Assembly: GCF_023111095.1 (NCBI RefSeq)
Contig: NZ_JALGYW010000003.1
Coordinates: 193,446-257,445 of the forward strand
Direction: 5' to 3'
DNA: 64,000 bases
DNA from: Maribellus sp. YY47
Lineage (GTDB): Bacteria; Bacteroidota; Bacteroidia; Bacteroidales; Prolixibacteraceae
In this document: piece by piece, positions 8,772 through 17,474 of the stretch
Layout of the letters: each line of letters begins with the position of its first letter
How positions within the stretch are numbered: position 1 is the stretch's first letter
Notes under the pieces: generated by a model
What the model was told of the DNA's origin: nothing
The model's database searches: none
The model's input: only the letters and a program-made list of their open reading frames with translations
Program-made: the position numbers and the translations under genes

Positions 8772-9599
8772 ATGAAAACTGTCTATTACTGGCTGATTGC
8801 CGTTGTTATTACGCTCACAGCAATGGTTTACCAGCGCACTACGGGCCCAACTTATCCCCTACGGGACAAAATCAATATCAACAACAACGAATACAATTTA
8901 CAACTTACGCGCAGTCACGGAGGAGAAAGCGACTGCAAAATTTCGTTACCGATAAACGACGCTGAGGTTACCGGAACAATGTTTTTTAAATTATATCCAA
9001 CAAAAAACTCCTGGACTGAGCAAGAGCTGACTCGTGAAGGAGAACACCTTGTTGCCACTTTGCCCCACCTGCCGCCGGCCGGAAAATACGAGTACAAAAT
9101 CACGCTAACCACAAATGATCAATCCTTTCCGCTAAACGGCGGAATGCCCGTTATAATTCGATTTAAAGGAGACGTTCCGGCCGGAATTCTTATTCCGCAT
9201 ATATTCCTGATGTTTTTTGCGATGCTGCTGGGCAACCTGGCCGGAATAATGGCAATATTTAGTCACAAACAGGTTAAGTTTTATACCACAGTTACCCTAA
9301 TCGCATTATTTATCGGGGGACTGATTCTGGGCCCGTTGGTTCAATTATACGCTTTTTGTGAAGCATGGGCCGGAGTTCCTTTTGCCTGGGACCTTACCGA
9401 CAACAAAACGCTGGTGGCTTTCTTATTCTGGCTCCTGGCCTTCGCCATGAATCGAAACAAAGTACGCCCCGGCTATACGGTGTTGGCAGCGCTGGTTATG
9501 TTGTTGGTTTACTCCATTCCGCACAGCATGTACGGCTCTGAGTTAGACCCTGAAACCGGAGAAATCATTCAGGGGTGGATTCAACTGATTGTTTTTTAA
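8772..9599 (+). CDS. Conserved hypothetical inner-membrane protein
   Basis: A 275-residue protein I cannot assign. It has one N-terminal membrane segment (residues 4-20), a soluble, probably periplasmic beta-rich domain (about 25-135, with PPAGKYEYKITL typical of an Ig-like or FixH-like strand pattern), then four hydrophobic helices (about 138-165, 172-190, 212-225, 235-250) with the motif CEAWAGVPFAWDLTDNKT in a loop. The layout suggests a membrane-anchored sensor or assembly factor, but this is not supported by a recognised motif. It is followed by the tex promoter. Confidence 0.7.
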   Translation: MKTVYYWLIAVVITLTAMVYQRTTGPTYPLRDKININNNEYNLQLTRSHGGESDCKISLPINDAEVTGTMFFKLYPTKNSWTEQELTREGEHLVATLPHLPPAGKYEYKITLTTNDQSFPLNGGMPVIIRFKGDVPAGILIPHIFLMFFAMLLGNLAGIMAIFSHKQVKFYTTVTLIALFIGGLILGPLVQLYAFCEAWAGVPFAWDLTDNKTLVAFLFWLLAFAMNRNKVRPGYTVLAALVMLLVYSIPHSMYGSELDPETGEIIQGWIQLIVF

Positions 9600-9665
9600 A
9601 TAAAAAACCAGATATTTTAAAGGCCTTTAAACCGGTCTTTTTTATGCCACCCTCTGGATGTTTAT

Positions 9666-9673
9666 TACCTTTG
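9666..9673 (+). promoter_or_regulatory. TACCTTTG box upstream of tex
   Basis: TACCTTTG matches the Bacteroidota -7 consensus exactly and lies 21 bases before the tex start, implying a very short leader. A clear TTTG upstream element is not obvious. Confidence 0.5.
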
Positions 9674-9694
9674 CGTTCCGCAAAAATTAATACC

Positions 9695-11830
9695 ATGCAA
9701 AACAACATAACAGATCTAATCGCCGGGCAACTTCAGATTAAACAGGTTCAGGTAAGCAACACCATTGCCTTGCTGAACGAAGGGGCTACGGTTCCTTTTA
9801 TTTCGCGTTACCGGAAAGAACGCACCGGCAGTCTCGATGAAGTGCAGGTGCTGCAGATTAAGGAGCTCAACGAAAAATTCAACGAACTGCAAAAGCGAAA
9901 AGAAACCATTCTGAAAACCATCGAAGAGCAGGAGCAACTGACACCTGAACTAAGGCAACGCATCGAAAACTGCTTTGATCCGGTGGAACTGGAAGATATC
10001 TACTTACCGTACAAACCCAAGCGCCGCACCAAAGCCACCATGGCGCGTGAAAAAGGGCTAGAACCGCTGGCAAAAATCCTGATGAAACAGATGGAACGCG
10101 ATCCCGAATTCCGCGCCGGGCAGTTCCTGAACGAAGAAGTTACCAGCACCGAAGATGCACTTGCGGGTGCCCGCGACATTATTGCGGAATGGGTAAGCGA
10201 AAACGAACGCGCCCGTAACATTGTCCGCCGTGGTTTTGAACTGGGAGCAGTTATATCCTCCAAAGTGGTAAAAGGGAAAGAAGAGGAAGCTGCCAAATAC
10301 CGCGATTATTTTGAGTGGAACGAACCGCTGAAGAAATGTCCTTCGCACCGCTTACTAGCCATGCGCCGTGGCGAAAACGAAGGTTTTTTGCGTGTAAGCG
10401 TGACGCCCGACGAAGACCGGGTATTGGAAAACCTCGAGCGCTTTTTTGTTAAAGGGAACAACCCGAGTTCGGAGCAGGTGGCATTGGCCGTAAAAGATTC
10501 GTGTAAGCGCCTGATTCAGCCATCGATTGAAACCGAATTTTCCAACCTTTCAAAAGAAAAGGCCGACGAAGAAGCAATAAAAGTCTTTACCGAAAACCTG
10601 AAACAATTGTTGCTCGCGCCGCCACTCGGACAAAAACGTACGCTTGCCATTGATCCCGGCTACCGCACCGGTTGTAAAGTAGTGTGTCTCGACGAACAAG
10701 GCAACCTGCTTCACAACGAAACCATCTACCCGCACAAGCCGCAGGAAGAAAAGAAAATGGCCGCCAAAAAGATCACATCGATGGTGGAGATTTACAAAAT
10801 TGATGCAATTGCCATCGGAAACGGAACCGCCAGCCGCGAGACCGAGCACTTCATCAAAAACCTGCGCTACAACCGCGAGGTACGTGTTTATGTGGTCAGT
10901 GAAGACGGAGCCTCGGTTTATTCCGCTTCTACCGTGGCCCGGCAGGAATTTCCGCAATACGATGTTACGGTTCGCGGAGCCGTTTCGATTGGCCGCCGGT
11001 TGATGGATCCGCTGGCGGAGCTGGTTAAAATCGACCCGAAAAGCATTGGAGTGGGACAATACCAGCACGACGTGGATCAGAAAAAATTAAAGAGTAGTCT
11101 GGATTCGGTGGTAGAACTGAGTGTGAACTCGGTTGGTGTAAACCTGAACACCGCCAGCAAACACCTGCTTACCTACATTTCGGGATTGGGGCCGCAACTG
11201 GCTGAGAACATTGTGGAATACCGGAAAGAAAACGGGGCGTTTGAATCGCGGGATGCGTTAAAGAAAGTAGCCCGTATGGGGCCAAAAGCCTTCGAACAGG
11301 CTGCAGGCTTCCTGCGTATTCCCGATGCAAAAAATCCGCTGGATAACTCGGGCGTACACCCGGAATCGTACAAAATAGTCAAACAAATTGCCAAAGATCT
11401 GAAATGCGAACTCAGCAACCTGGTTCGTAACGAGGAACTGGTTTACAAAATCGACTGGCAGAAATATGTTACCGAAGAAGTGGGCCTCCCCACCCTCAAC
11501 GATATTAAAAACGAACTGCTAAAACCCGGGCGAGACCCGCGAAAACCGATTAAAGTTTTTGAGTTTGCCGATGGAATTTTCTCGATCAACGATTTACATG
11601 TGGGCATGGTTTTACCGGGAATTGTCAACAACATCACTAAGTTTGGTGCCTTTGTCGACGTCGGCATTAAGGAATCGGGCCTGGTACATATTTCAGAGTT
11701 GGCCGACCGTTTTATTTCCGATCCCAACGAAGTTGTAAAACTCCACGAACATGTAAAAGTGCGGGTAAAAGAACTGGATATTCCACGAAAACGTATTCAG
11801 CTTTCAATGAAAGGGATGAATCAGGAGTAG
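9695..11830 (+). CDS. tex: RNA-binding transcription accessory protein Tex
   Basis: A 711-residue protein with the standard Tex architecture. It has an N-terminal helical part (to about 320), a YqgF/RNase H-like domain (LAIDPGYRTGCKVV near 335), tandem helix-hairpin-helix motifs (YISGLGPQLAENIVEYR near 510 and VARMGPKAFEQAAGF near 545), and a C-terminal S1 RNA-binding domain (about 635-708, GMVLPGIVNNITKFGAFVDVG). It binds nucleic acid and affects transcription in other bacteria. The ATG at 9695 is chosen because upstream codons cover the promoter box and are not conserved-looking. Confidence 0.94.
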   Translation: MQNNITDLIAGQLQIKQVQVSNTIALLNEGATVPFISRYRKERTGSLDEVQVLQIKELNEKFNELQKRKETILKTIEEQEQLTPELRQRIENCFDPVELEDIYLPYKPKRRTKATMAREKGLEPLAKILMKQMERDPEFRAGQFLNEEVTSTEDALAGARDIIAEWVSENERARNIVRRGFELGAVISSKVVKGKEEEAAKYRDYFEWNEPLKKCPSHRLLAMRRGENEGFLRVSVTPDEDRVLENLERFFVKGNNPSSEQVALAVKDSCKRLIQPSIETEFSNLSKEKADEEAIKVFTENLKQLLLAPPLGQKRTLAIDPGYRTGCKVVCLDEQGNLLHNETIYPHKPQEEKKMAAKKITSMVEIYKIDAIAIGNGTASRETEHFIKNLRYNREVRVYVVSEDGASVYSASTVARQEFPQYDVTVRGAVSIGRRLMDPLAELVKIDPKSIGVGQYQHDVDQKKLKSSLDSVVELSVNSVGVNLNTASKHLLTYISGLGPQLAENIVEYRKENGAFESRDALKKVARMGPKAFEQAAGFLRIPDAKNPLDNSGVHPESYKIVKQIAKDLKCELSNLVRNEELVYKIDWQKYVTEEVGLPTLNDIKNELLKPGRDPRKPIKVFEFADGIFSINDLHVGMVLPGIVNNITKFGAFVDVGIKESGLVHISELADRFISDPNEVVKLHEHVKVRVKELDIPRKRIQLSMKGMNQE

Positions 11831-11842
11831 AAGCAAAAAAAC

Positions 11843-11869
11843 AGGTGCCATCAAAAAAAGATGACACCT
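11843..11869 (+). terminator. Hairpin after tex
   Basis: AGGTGCCATC (11843-11852) pairs with GATGACACCT (11860-11869) with one mismatch around an A7 loop, 13 bases after the tex stop. The following T tract is weak. Confidence 0.5.
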
Positions 11870-12056
11870 CTTACTCACTCAACATTGGTGCGGGGGTTAA
11901 AAACTCCATTCCATGCAATTGTCAAACTTGAACAGTTTAATGATGTTACAGCCAGCAAAAAGGTTGCGTGAGGATTAAAGAAATTGATTTTCAATGAGGT
12001 AAAAATTCCGCACCACTAACGACAGTAGTCATTCAGCGATAAGCGGTCTGCAAAAA

Positions 12057-12090
12057 AAAGATGCCACCTTTTAAAAAGATGGCATCTTTT
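12057..12090. terminator. Bidirectional terminator between convergent genes
   Basis: AAAAGATGCCA (12057-12067) pairs perfectly with TGGCATCTTTT (12080-12090). The flanking A and T tracts let it work in both directions, ending tex readthrough and the minus-strand small gene. Confidence 0.7.
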
Positions 12091-12169
12091 ACTTTGCAAC
12101 AGGAAATCGTTCACTTCTCAGAAACTTTCCAGCTGCTAATTATCCTGAATTTCGAAAAATATTCGGGTC

Positions 12170-12424
12170 CTATTCCTCGTCGTCTTCTTCCGCCAGACGC
12201 TCCTCGTTTTCAAACTCCTTTTCCAGAAATTCTTCGGCTGCGTCAATCAGTTCCGAGATAAGCTCTTCGTCTCCCGGCTCTCCATCGATCCAGTGTACCT
12301 GCTGATTGTTCCAGAAATCATCCAGGTCAGCTTCAACAATAAAACGCGGAGTTTCAGTATGAACCACAAAAATGGTATCGGGTGTTTCCAACGAGTTGTC
12401 GGCTAATAAAAACTTTGGTAACAT
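12170..12424 (-). CDS. Small acidic hypothetical protein
   Basis: An 84-residue protein with a strongly acidic C-terminus (last 35 residues mainly E and D). The N-terminus MLPKFLLADNS and the segment TIFVVHTETPRFIVEADLDDF look like a short folded beta-alpha unit. There is no signal peptide or membrane segment. I recognise the type as a conserved small protein of this phylum but cannot name a function. It stands alone, with a terminator after it. Confidence 0.7.
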   Translation of the reverse strand: MLPKFLLADNSLETPDTIFVVHTETPRFIVEADLDDFWNNQQVHWIDGEPGDEELISELIDAAEEFLEKEFENEERLAEEDDEE

Positions 12425-12793
12425 GCTTAATTGCTTTTGAGTTTTACTTCGCTAATTTACAACTTTAAATAACGCATCTAACTAACCCTCATCAAAAAAA
12501 GTTTTGCGTAGAATTTGAGAATTAAAGCAAGAAATTGCACACTGTAAAAGTCAATATTCTCGTTCCGACTCGAACCTCGACACTGACATTAATCACCTTT
12601 TGGTAATAAATTGAAAAATAAAATCCTCTTTTTTTAGCAAATTGAATGAGATTATTAATTTTAACACCATATCCGAAACAAACCAAAAAAATCAGCTTAT
12701 GGTCGACCGGCCTGATTACCGGCAAACGAAGGCAGACCAAATCAGCCCGCATTGGGTAAGCAGGTTTAACATTATGAAAAAACACAGACATTG
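12425..12793. other. Intergenic region before the symporter gene
   Basis: About 370 bases between divergent genes. The stretch near 12700-12770, with GGTCGACCGG and a following GC-richer segment, could form a leader structure for the symporter, but I could not match it to the glycine riboswitch or another known class. No gene is visible. Confidence 0.4.
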
Positions 12794-14473
12794 ATGCACA
12801 AATTAAATGACATTCTTTCGGTGATCGACAGCTATATCGGCGGATCGCAATGGTTCGTATTTTTCCTGTTGGGAACCGGTATTTTTTTCACCCTTTACCT
12901 GAAATTTCCTCAATTTCGTTACCTGAAACATTCGCTGCATATCGTTCGCGGAAAGTTCGACAAGGAAGGCGACCAGGGAGATACCTCCCACTTCCAGGCC
13001 TTAACCACTGCGCTTTCGGGAACGGTGGGTACCGGAAACATTGCGGGCGTGGCACTGGCCATTCACCTGGGCGGACCGGCGGCACTTTTCTGGATGCTGG
13101 TTACCGCAGCCGTGGGTATGACCACCAAATTTGTGGAAGTAACCCTTTCGCATAAATACCGCGAAGTAGCCGAAGACGGCTCCATTGCCGGGGGCCCCAT
13201 GTACTACATGAAAAACCGCCTCAACATGAAATGGCTGGCCGCGATTTTTGCGGTCGCCACCGTTCTGTCGTCGTTTGGCACCGGAAGTCTTCCGCAAATC
13301 AACAGCATATCCAACTCGCTATTCGAAACCTTTGGCATCAACCACATGCTTACCGGCGGGATACTTGCTCTTTTACTTGGCTTTGTGATTATCGGGGGCA
13401 TCAAACGTATTGCACAGGTCACTTCACGACTGGTACCCTTTATGGCCATCGTTTATTTTATCGGGGCCATTGCCGTCATTTTCTATAACTACGAAAACAT
13501 TATCCCGTCGCTCGAAGCCATTTTCGGCGATGTATTTACCGGAACCGCTGCTGCCGGAGGTTTCCTTGGAGGAAGCATAGCTTTTGCCTTTAACCGGGGT
13601 GTAAACCGTGGTTTGTTTTCGAACGAAGCCGGACAGGGATCGGCGCCGATTGCCCATGCTGCAGCCCGCGCCCACGAACCCGTATCGGAAGGACTGGTAG
13701 CCCTGCTCGAACCGTTTATCGATACCATCATTATCTGTACGCTTACCGGACTGGTGCTGCTTTCGTCGGGAGTGTGGACCGAAAAACACGAAAACCAGTT
13801 TCAGGAGGCCGACCTGGTAATGCTCGACGGAACCTACTCGGAACAAAATCAGCAGGACGTTGATAAGCTGCACAATTACCTCGTGGGAGAAGCAGATCTG
13901 CCTTTATTTTCGGGAACTTTGACCGTTGAAAATGGGGTGATTGCCGACCAGCCCACCATGCTTCATGCCCGTTCGGTAGCCGAAGACGTAAAAGTTTGGG
14001 TGAACAACCAACTTTATTCCGGACCAATCGAATTCAACAGCGGTAAACTCGTCAATAACCAGCAATTCGTTCTAAAAGGGCAGTCGCTGTTACACAGTGC
14101 ACCACTTACCACTGTCGCCTTTACCCGCAGCTGGTTTGGCGATTACGGAAAATACATTGTTTCGTTTGGCTTGCTGATGTTTGCCTTTTCCACCGCCATC
14201 AGCTGGTCGTATTACGGCGACCGCGCCATTACTTATCTCTTTGGCTCGGGCAAAGTAATTTACTACCATATTATTTATGTAATCGGATTTTTTCTCGCTT
14301 CATTCACCGACACCACCATTATCTGGACCCTCTCGGGAATCACCATCGCACTGATGACCATCCCGAACCTGTTTGGAATCCTGGCGCTGTCGAAAGAAAT
14401 GAAAAACGAAGTAAAATCGTTCTGGAAAGAATACGCCGAGCGTTTCCCCGGAGAAAAAGTTCCAAAAGGGTAA
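12794..14473 (+). CDS. Alanine/glycine:sodium symporter (AgcS family)
   Basis: A 559-residue inner-membrane permease importing small neutral amino acids with Na+. The family signature [19 protein letters not shown] lies near residue 80, and [21 protein letters not shown] near 280. About 95 residues (roughly 330-425) are inserted between two late transmembrane helices. They are hydrophilic, contain a beta-rich stretch ([14 protein letters not shown]) and are absent from the minimal family length of about 450. They would form an extra soluble domain. ATG at 12794 is preferred to the adjacent TTG at 12791. Confidence 0.88.
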   Translation: MHKLNDILSVIDSYIGGSQWFVFFLLGTGIFFTLYLKFPQFRYLKHSLHIVRGKFDKEGDQGDTSHFQALTTALSGTVGTGNIAGVALAIHLGGPAALFWMLVTAAVGMTTKFVEVTLSHKYREVAEDGSIAGGPMYYMKNRLNMKWLAAIFAVATVLSSFGTGSLPQINSISNSLFETFGINHMLTGGILALLLGFVIIGGIKRIAQVTSRLVPFMAIVYFIGAIAVIFYNYENIIPSLEAIFGDVFTGTAAAGGFLGGSIAFAFNRGVNRGLFSNEAGQGSAPIAHAAARAHEPVSEGLVALLEPFIDTIIICTLTGLVLLSSGVWTEKHENQFQEADLVMLDGTYSEQNQQDVDKLHNYLVGEADLPLFSGTLTVENGVIADQPTMLHARSVAEDVKVWVNNQLYSGPIEFNSGKLVNNQQFVLKGQSLLHSAPLTTVAFTRSWFGDYGKYIVSFGLLMFAFSTAISWSYYGDRAITYLFGSGKVIYYHIIYVIGFFLASFTDTTIIWTLSGITIALMTIPNLFGILALSKEMKNEVKSFWKEYAERFPGEKVPKG

Positions 14474-14477
14474 GTTC

Positions 14478-14512
14478 GTTCAGAGTTCAGGGTTCAAAGT
14501 TTAGAGTTCAAG
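14478..14512 (+). repeat. Degenerate heptanucleotide array, 5 units
   Basis: Five consecutive 7-base units of the form GTTCAGA/GTTCAGG/GTTCAAA start four bases after the symporter stop. The consensus is the inverse complement of the GAACTCT arrays further right. Confidence 0.75.
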
Positions 14513-14642
14513 CTATGAGCTGAGAGCCACCAGCTTGTTGGCGATCAGCCATCGGTCAATGGTCATTAGTGCATTCGTGAGATTCATGTATGGGTTGAGT
14601 TACAAAGAACTGTACTATCCGTTTGAATTGAATACTGGATAC

Positions 14643-14664
14643 TTGATGCTTGATGCTTGATGCT
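14643..14664 (+). repeat. Short TTGATGC tandem repeat
   Basis: The heptamer TTGATGC occurs three times in succession, another 7-base period inside the same repeat-rich gap. Confidence 0.6.
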
Positions 14665-14783
14665 CGTAACTTCGGTCGTAATTCATTTTTCCTTTAACCA
14701 CAGAGAACACGGAGAACACACAGAGTAAACTGAATTATGGATCAACCACTGAGACTGATCACTGCGACTGAAAACTGGTCACT

Positions 14784-14825
14784 GAACCCTGAACCCTGAA
14801 CTCCGAACTCCGAACTCCGAACTTC
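14784..14825 (+). repeat. Heptanucleotide array GAACYCY, 6 units
   Basis: Two GAACCCT units, three GAACTCC units and one GAACTTC run without a break. The array lies inside direct repeat copy A. Confidence 0.8.
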
Positions 14826-14858
14826 TTTACCACGCGATGCAATCGCGCGGCAGCGCGG
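14826..14858. repeat. REP-like palindrome, copy 1
   Basis: TTTACCACGCGATGC starts a GC-rich unit whose core CGCGAT-GCA-ATCGCG (14833-14847) is a perfect hairpin; a second GC stem follows. Related copies lie at 16426, 17112 and 17347. Confidence 0.7.
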
Positions 14859-14965
14859 AACATTTCCGAACCCACTGTTTTTTAACATATTATTTCATAT
14901 CAACACCATACTGATTGTTTGTATATTCAACATCAAAATAAAACAACTTAATCAACACCTCAATT

Positions 14966-16189
14966 ATGCTAACCAGAAGTCCACGAACTAAACTTCTTAA
15001 CTTTCTCATTCTTATATTACTCATTAGCAGTACCCCTTTAAACGGACAAACTAACTTTCGCCCGGGGTATTACATCACCTGGGATAATGATACAGTCTAT
15101 GGCCTGATTGATTACCGTGGAGAAATCCGAAATTCAAGAATATGCGAATTCAGGGAAAATGAAAATGCAGAGATCATAAAACTGGAAGCGGATAAAATTC
15201 AATCTTACCGATTTATCGACGATAAGTTTTATGTATCCAAAACACTGCAGCTTCCCAACGAAGGTTCAAAACCGGTTTTTGTCGAATTCCTGGTAAGCGG
15301 GATTATAAATCTTTATTTCTACCGCGACGTGAATAACTACATGTACCTGGTTGAAAAAGACGGCAGAATTCATGAGTTAACAAAAAATGTAAAAGACAAT
15401 AACGGTATAATAATTTCGAAACACATCGGGTTATTAAAAGCCATTTTTTCTGATTGTAACGAAATACAAAGTGAAATTAATAAAGTGGGACTCAATCATA
15501 AATCGTTAATTGATATTACCAACAAATACCACGATTGTGTATGTTCTGATACCGCATGTATTATTTACGAGAAATCTGCTCCTAAAGCCAAATTGAGAGT
15601 TGCACCGGTTATATCAGGAGGAATTGGGCAACTCCATTTTGACAAAGGGCTGTTCTCTAATTACGAATTTGATAAAAGCTATTTTCCTACCGCCGGGATG
15701 CTTTTTAGTATTTCCCTTCCCTACTGGAACCAAAAACTATCGTTTGACATTGAAACTGATTTTAGTAAACTAAAAAATCATGGAACCTATACCAAGGTTT
15801 CCAGCTTTCAAACCGAATACTATAATGCAGATATTAATTTCTGGGCCTTTCAGCCCTCCATTTCCTTGAAATACACTTTCTCGAAAAACGATATAAAACC
15901 AACCCTATCGGCCGGACTATGCATGAACTATATCTTTTCGACCAGTGAGGAGGTCTTCAAAAGAACGGTTAGCGATACTCCTGAAACTATATATGAATTG
16001 GAGGGAACACCTTTGGCTTCCAATATTTTTGGAATCGTAATACAGGCAGGATGCGACTACAAGATGTTCAATAATAAAACCCTTTTCACCAATTTACGGG
16101 TTTACCGAACGGTTTTCAAAGAAGCCGGTGTATCCACCTTGTTAAATACGGTTAGTTTGGGCGTGGGAATGTATTTGACCAACAACTAA
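14966..16189 (+). CDS. Hypothetical outer-membrane beta-barrel protein
   Basis: A 407-residue protein with a signal peptide (hydrophobic residues 11-25, cleavage after NGQ). Residues 30-150 are a beta-rich soluble part beginning GYYITWDNDTVYGLIDYRG. From about 205 (KLRVAPVISGGIG) the alternating hydrophobic strands and the C-terminal VSLGVGMYLTNN resemble the small outer-membrane beta-barrel (porin-like, PF13568 type) family. A cysteine cluster (CVCSDTAC) lies near residue 190. The function is unknown. AT content is higher than in the neighbours, and a ~170-190-base direct repeat sits on both sides, so it may have arrived as a unit. Confidence 0.7.
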   Translation: MLTRSPRTKLLNFLILILLISSTPLNGQTNFRPGYYITWDNDTVYGLIDYRGEIRNSRICEFRENENAEIIKLEADKIQSYRFIDDKFYVSKTLQLPNEGSKPVFVEFLVSGIINLYFYRDVNNYMYLVEKDGRIHELTKNVKDNNGIIISKHIGLLKAIFSDCNEIQSEINKVGLNHKSLIDITNKYHDCVCSDTACIIYEKSAPKAKLRVAPVISGGIGQLHFDKGLFSNYEFDKSYFPTAGMLFSISLPYWNQKLSFDIETDFSKLKNHGTYTKVSSFQTEYYNADINFWAFQPSISLKYTFSKNDIKPTLSAGLCMNYIFSTSEEVFKRTVSDTPETIYELEGTPLASNIFGIVIQAGCDYKMFNNKTLFTNLRVYRTVFKEAGVSTLLNTVSLGVGMYLTNN

Positions 16190-16289
16190 TTTTCGCAAGA
16201 TAGTTTCAGGCACAGCGCCCCGGAAAAACATAAAAGCTTAGTCCCGGTCGTCAGCACCATGCACCGGCACCTGATACCCGAAGCTCTTG

Positions 16290-16458
16290 ACTTCGGTCGT
16301 AATCAGTTTAACCACAGAGGACACAGAGAACACACAGAGTAAACTGAATTATGGATCAACCAATGCGACTGATCACTGCGACTGAAAACTGGTCACCGAA
16401 CCCTGAACTTTGAACTCCGAACTTCTTTACCACGCGATGCAATCGCACGACAGCGCGG
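16290..16458 (+). repeat. Direct repeat copy B flanking the outer-membrane-protein gene
   Basis: This is the partner of 14669-14858. The stretch from TTTAACCACAGAG through GAATTATGGATCAACC is almost unchanged, the heptamer block is reduced to four units (16398-16425), and the REP-like palindrome at the end has two base changes. Confidence 0.8.
16426..16458. repeat. REP-like palindrome, copy 2
   Basis: The core CGCGATGCAATCGCA matches copy 1 except for substitutions in the right arm. It lies at the end of direct repeat copy B. Confidence 0.65.
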
Positions 16459-16516
16459 TGACTGAACACTGAGACTGATTACTGCGACTGAATACTGCGA
16501 CTGAATACTGGTCACC

Positions 16517-16544
16517 GAACTCTGAACTCTAAACTCTGAACTCC
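16517..16544 (+). repeat. Heptanucleotide array GAACTCT, 4 units
   Basis: Four units (GAACTCT twice, AAACTCT, GAACTCC) follow two imperfect 13-base units GCGACTGAATACT upstream of the SRPBCC gene. Confidence 0.7.
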
Positions 16545-16618
16545 CAATACCCGTAACTCGCAGCTTCGTTTTTTACCCCCATTTTTGTACCTTTCTCTAA
16601 AACTAAAATCCATGTGTC

Positions 16619-17056
16619 ATGACCAAAATCGCTCATAGTGTTTTATTAAACACTCCTTTGGAAGAAGTTTTTGAATATGCCTCTGACTGGAAGAAATGGG
16701 AGGAATGGTTTGAAGGAGTATCTGACTTTCAATCAATAAGCGAAGTTGAAAAAGGGAAGGGTGCAAAATACAGGTATAAGGCAAAAATGATGATGTTTAA
16801 ATACGAAATAGAGGCGGAGGTTTATGAATATACCGAAAATGTGGGCTTTAAAGTTGTTGGAATAAAAGGCCCACCCTATAAATCCTTTTGGAACTTTGAA
16901 GTAATCGACGGAAAAACGAAATTTACTTATGGACTTGAATATTCAATTTCAACTCCCATTATTGGCAACTATATGGATGCGTGGTTTTTAAAGCCGCAAT
17001 GGAATAAAATAATACAGAACTCCCTTCAGAATCTTTCAAAAAAAATAGACCGGTAA
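16619..17056 (+). CDS. SRPBCC (START-like) family protein
   Basis: A 145-residue single-domain protein. The opening MTKIAHSVLLNTPLEEVFEYASDWKKWEEWFEG is the hallmark of the polyketide cyclase/START-like fold, which holds a hydrophobic ligand in a deep cavity. FKVVGIKGPPYKSFWNFEV and the long C-terminal helix (KPQWNKIIQNSLQNLSKKI) complete the fold. It is cytoplasmic with no signal. Members have varied roles, so no ligand can be proposed. A TACCTTTC box (one mismatch to TAnnTTTG) lies about 30 bases upstream. Confidence 0.8.
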   Translation: MTKIAHSVLLNTPLEEVFEYASDWKKWEEWFEGVSDFQSISEVEKGKGAKYRYKAKMMMFKYEIEAEVYEYTENVGFKVVGIKGPPYKSFWNFEVIDGKTKFTYGLEYSISTPIIGNYMDAWFLKPQWNKIIQNSLQNLSKKIDR

Positions 17057-17111
17057 AAGCTTCCTTCGCTGCCGAACGATGGTAGCGTGTGGCCTGTAGC
17101 TTTTTTCTTTA

Positions 17112-17130
17112 CCACGCGATGTTAGCGCGT
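17112..17130. repeat. REP-like palindrome, partial copy 3
   Basis: ACCACGCGATGTTAGCGCG shares the left part of the REP-like unit, but the right arm has diverged. Confidence 0.5.
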
Positions 17131-17292
17131 TTACACCGTAAAGTTAAAGTAGGCAATTTCTGCCAGTAAAATCACGGTAAATAAAATCAAAGCGGTAATC
17201 CAAAGTCGTTTGTTTTTCTTTACAAGTCCGATGAAAAATGCAATAAGGAAAACAAAGGGAACAAGGAACAAAACAATCGATATCAGGTTCAT
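17131..17292 (-). CDS. Small two-helix membrane protein, 53 residues
   Basis: Too short for usual gene-finding cut-offs, but convincing. ATG at 17290-17292 opens 53 codons to TAA at 17131-17133. The product starts MNLISIVLFLVPFVFLIAFF, has a basic turn KKNKR at residues 25-29, and then a second hydrophobic helix ending LLAEIAYFNFTV. That is a tidy helix-turn-helix membrane hairpin with positively charged connector. The function is unknown. It is convergent with the SRPBCC gene and lies beside REP-like repeats. Confidence 0.65.
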   Translation of the reverse strand: MNLISIVLFLVPFVFLIAFFIGLVKKNKRLWITALILFTVILLAEIAYFNFTV

Positions 17293-17346
17293 AATTTATT
17301 GGGATTAGTATGGTTAAACAATAAAAAAATACTTGCTACTTCATTA

Positions 17347-17373
17347 CCACGCGATGCAATCGCGCGGGAGCGG
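17347..17373. repeat. REP-like palindrome, copy 4
   Basis: ACCACGCGATGCAATCGCG again with a perfect CGCGAT-GCA-ATCGCG core. It adjoins the truncated attC-like element, as if inserted into it. Confidence 0.65.
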
Positions 17374-17376
17374 GGT

Positions 17377-17466
17377 CTTAGTGTCCGACCGAAAACTGAG
17401 GTTGGGACGAGATTCGACTTGTCGAATCCGCACAAACCCAGCCATGCCTTATACCACGTGTTAGCC
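17377..17466 (-). repeat. attC-like element E1, truncated
   Basis: Read on the minus strand it begins GGCTAACAC, nine bases after the stop of the OLD-type gene, and continues GTATAAGGCATGGC to a hairpin GATTCGAC-AA-GTCGAATC (17411-17428). It matches the left arm and centre of element E2 in layout, while the hairpin stem bases differ in a compensated way. The distal CGTTAGC end is missing and a REP-like unit stands there instead. Confidence 0.55.
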
Positions 17467-17474
17467 ACTGCCAT

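Larger units (their letters stand above)
11831..12169. other. Gene-free interval with two hairpins and a long-range inverted repeat
   Basis: Between tex and the small acidic-protein gene there is no believable frame. Besides the two terminators, GGTGCGG near 11888 is the exact inverse of CCGCACC near 12008, about 120 bases apart, so the interval could fold as one long structure. This may be a small RNA or simply convergent 3' ends. Confidence 0.4.
14669..14858 (+). repeat. Direct repeat copy A flanking the outer-membrane-protein gene
   Basis: This ~190-base segment starts at ACTTCGGTCGTAAT and ends CAGCGCGG. It is nearly the same as 16290-16458, apart from small indels and a different number of GAACYCY heptamers (six here, at 14784-14825). 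It contains CACAGAG-type repeats and the REP-like palindrome at 14826-14858. The two copies bracket exactly one gene (14966-16189). Confidence 0.8.

Noticed and set aside
12650-12790. Glycine riboswitch ahead of the amino-acid symporter
   Set aside because: The conserved glycine-aptamer core sequences were not found.
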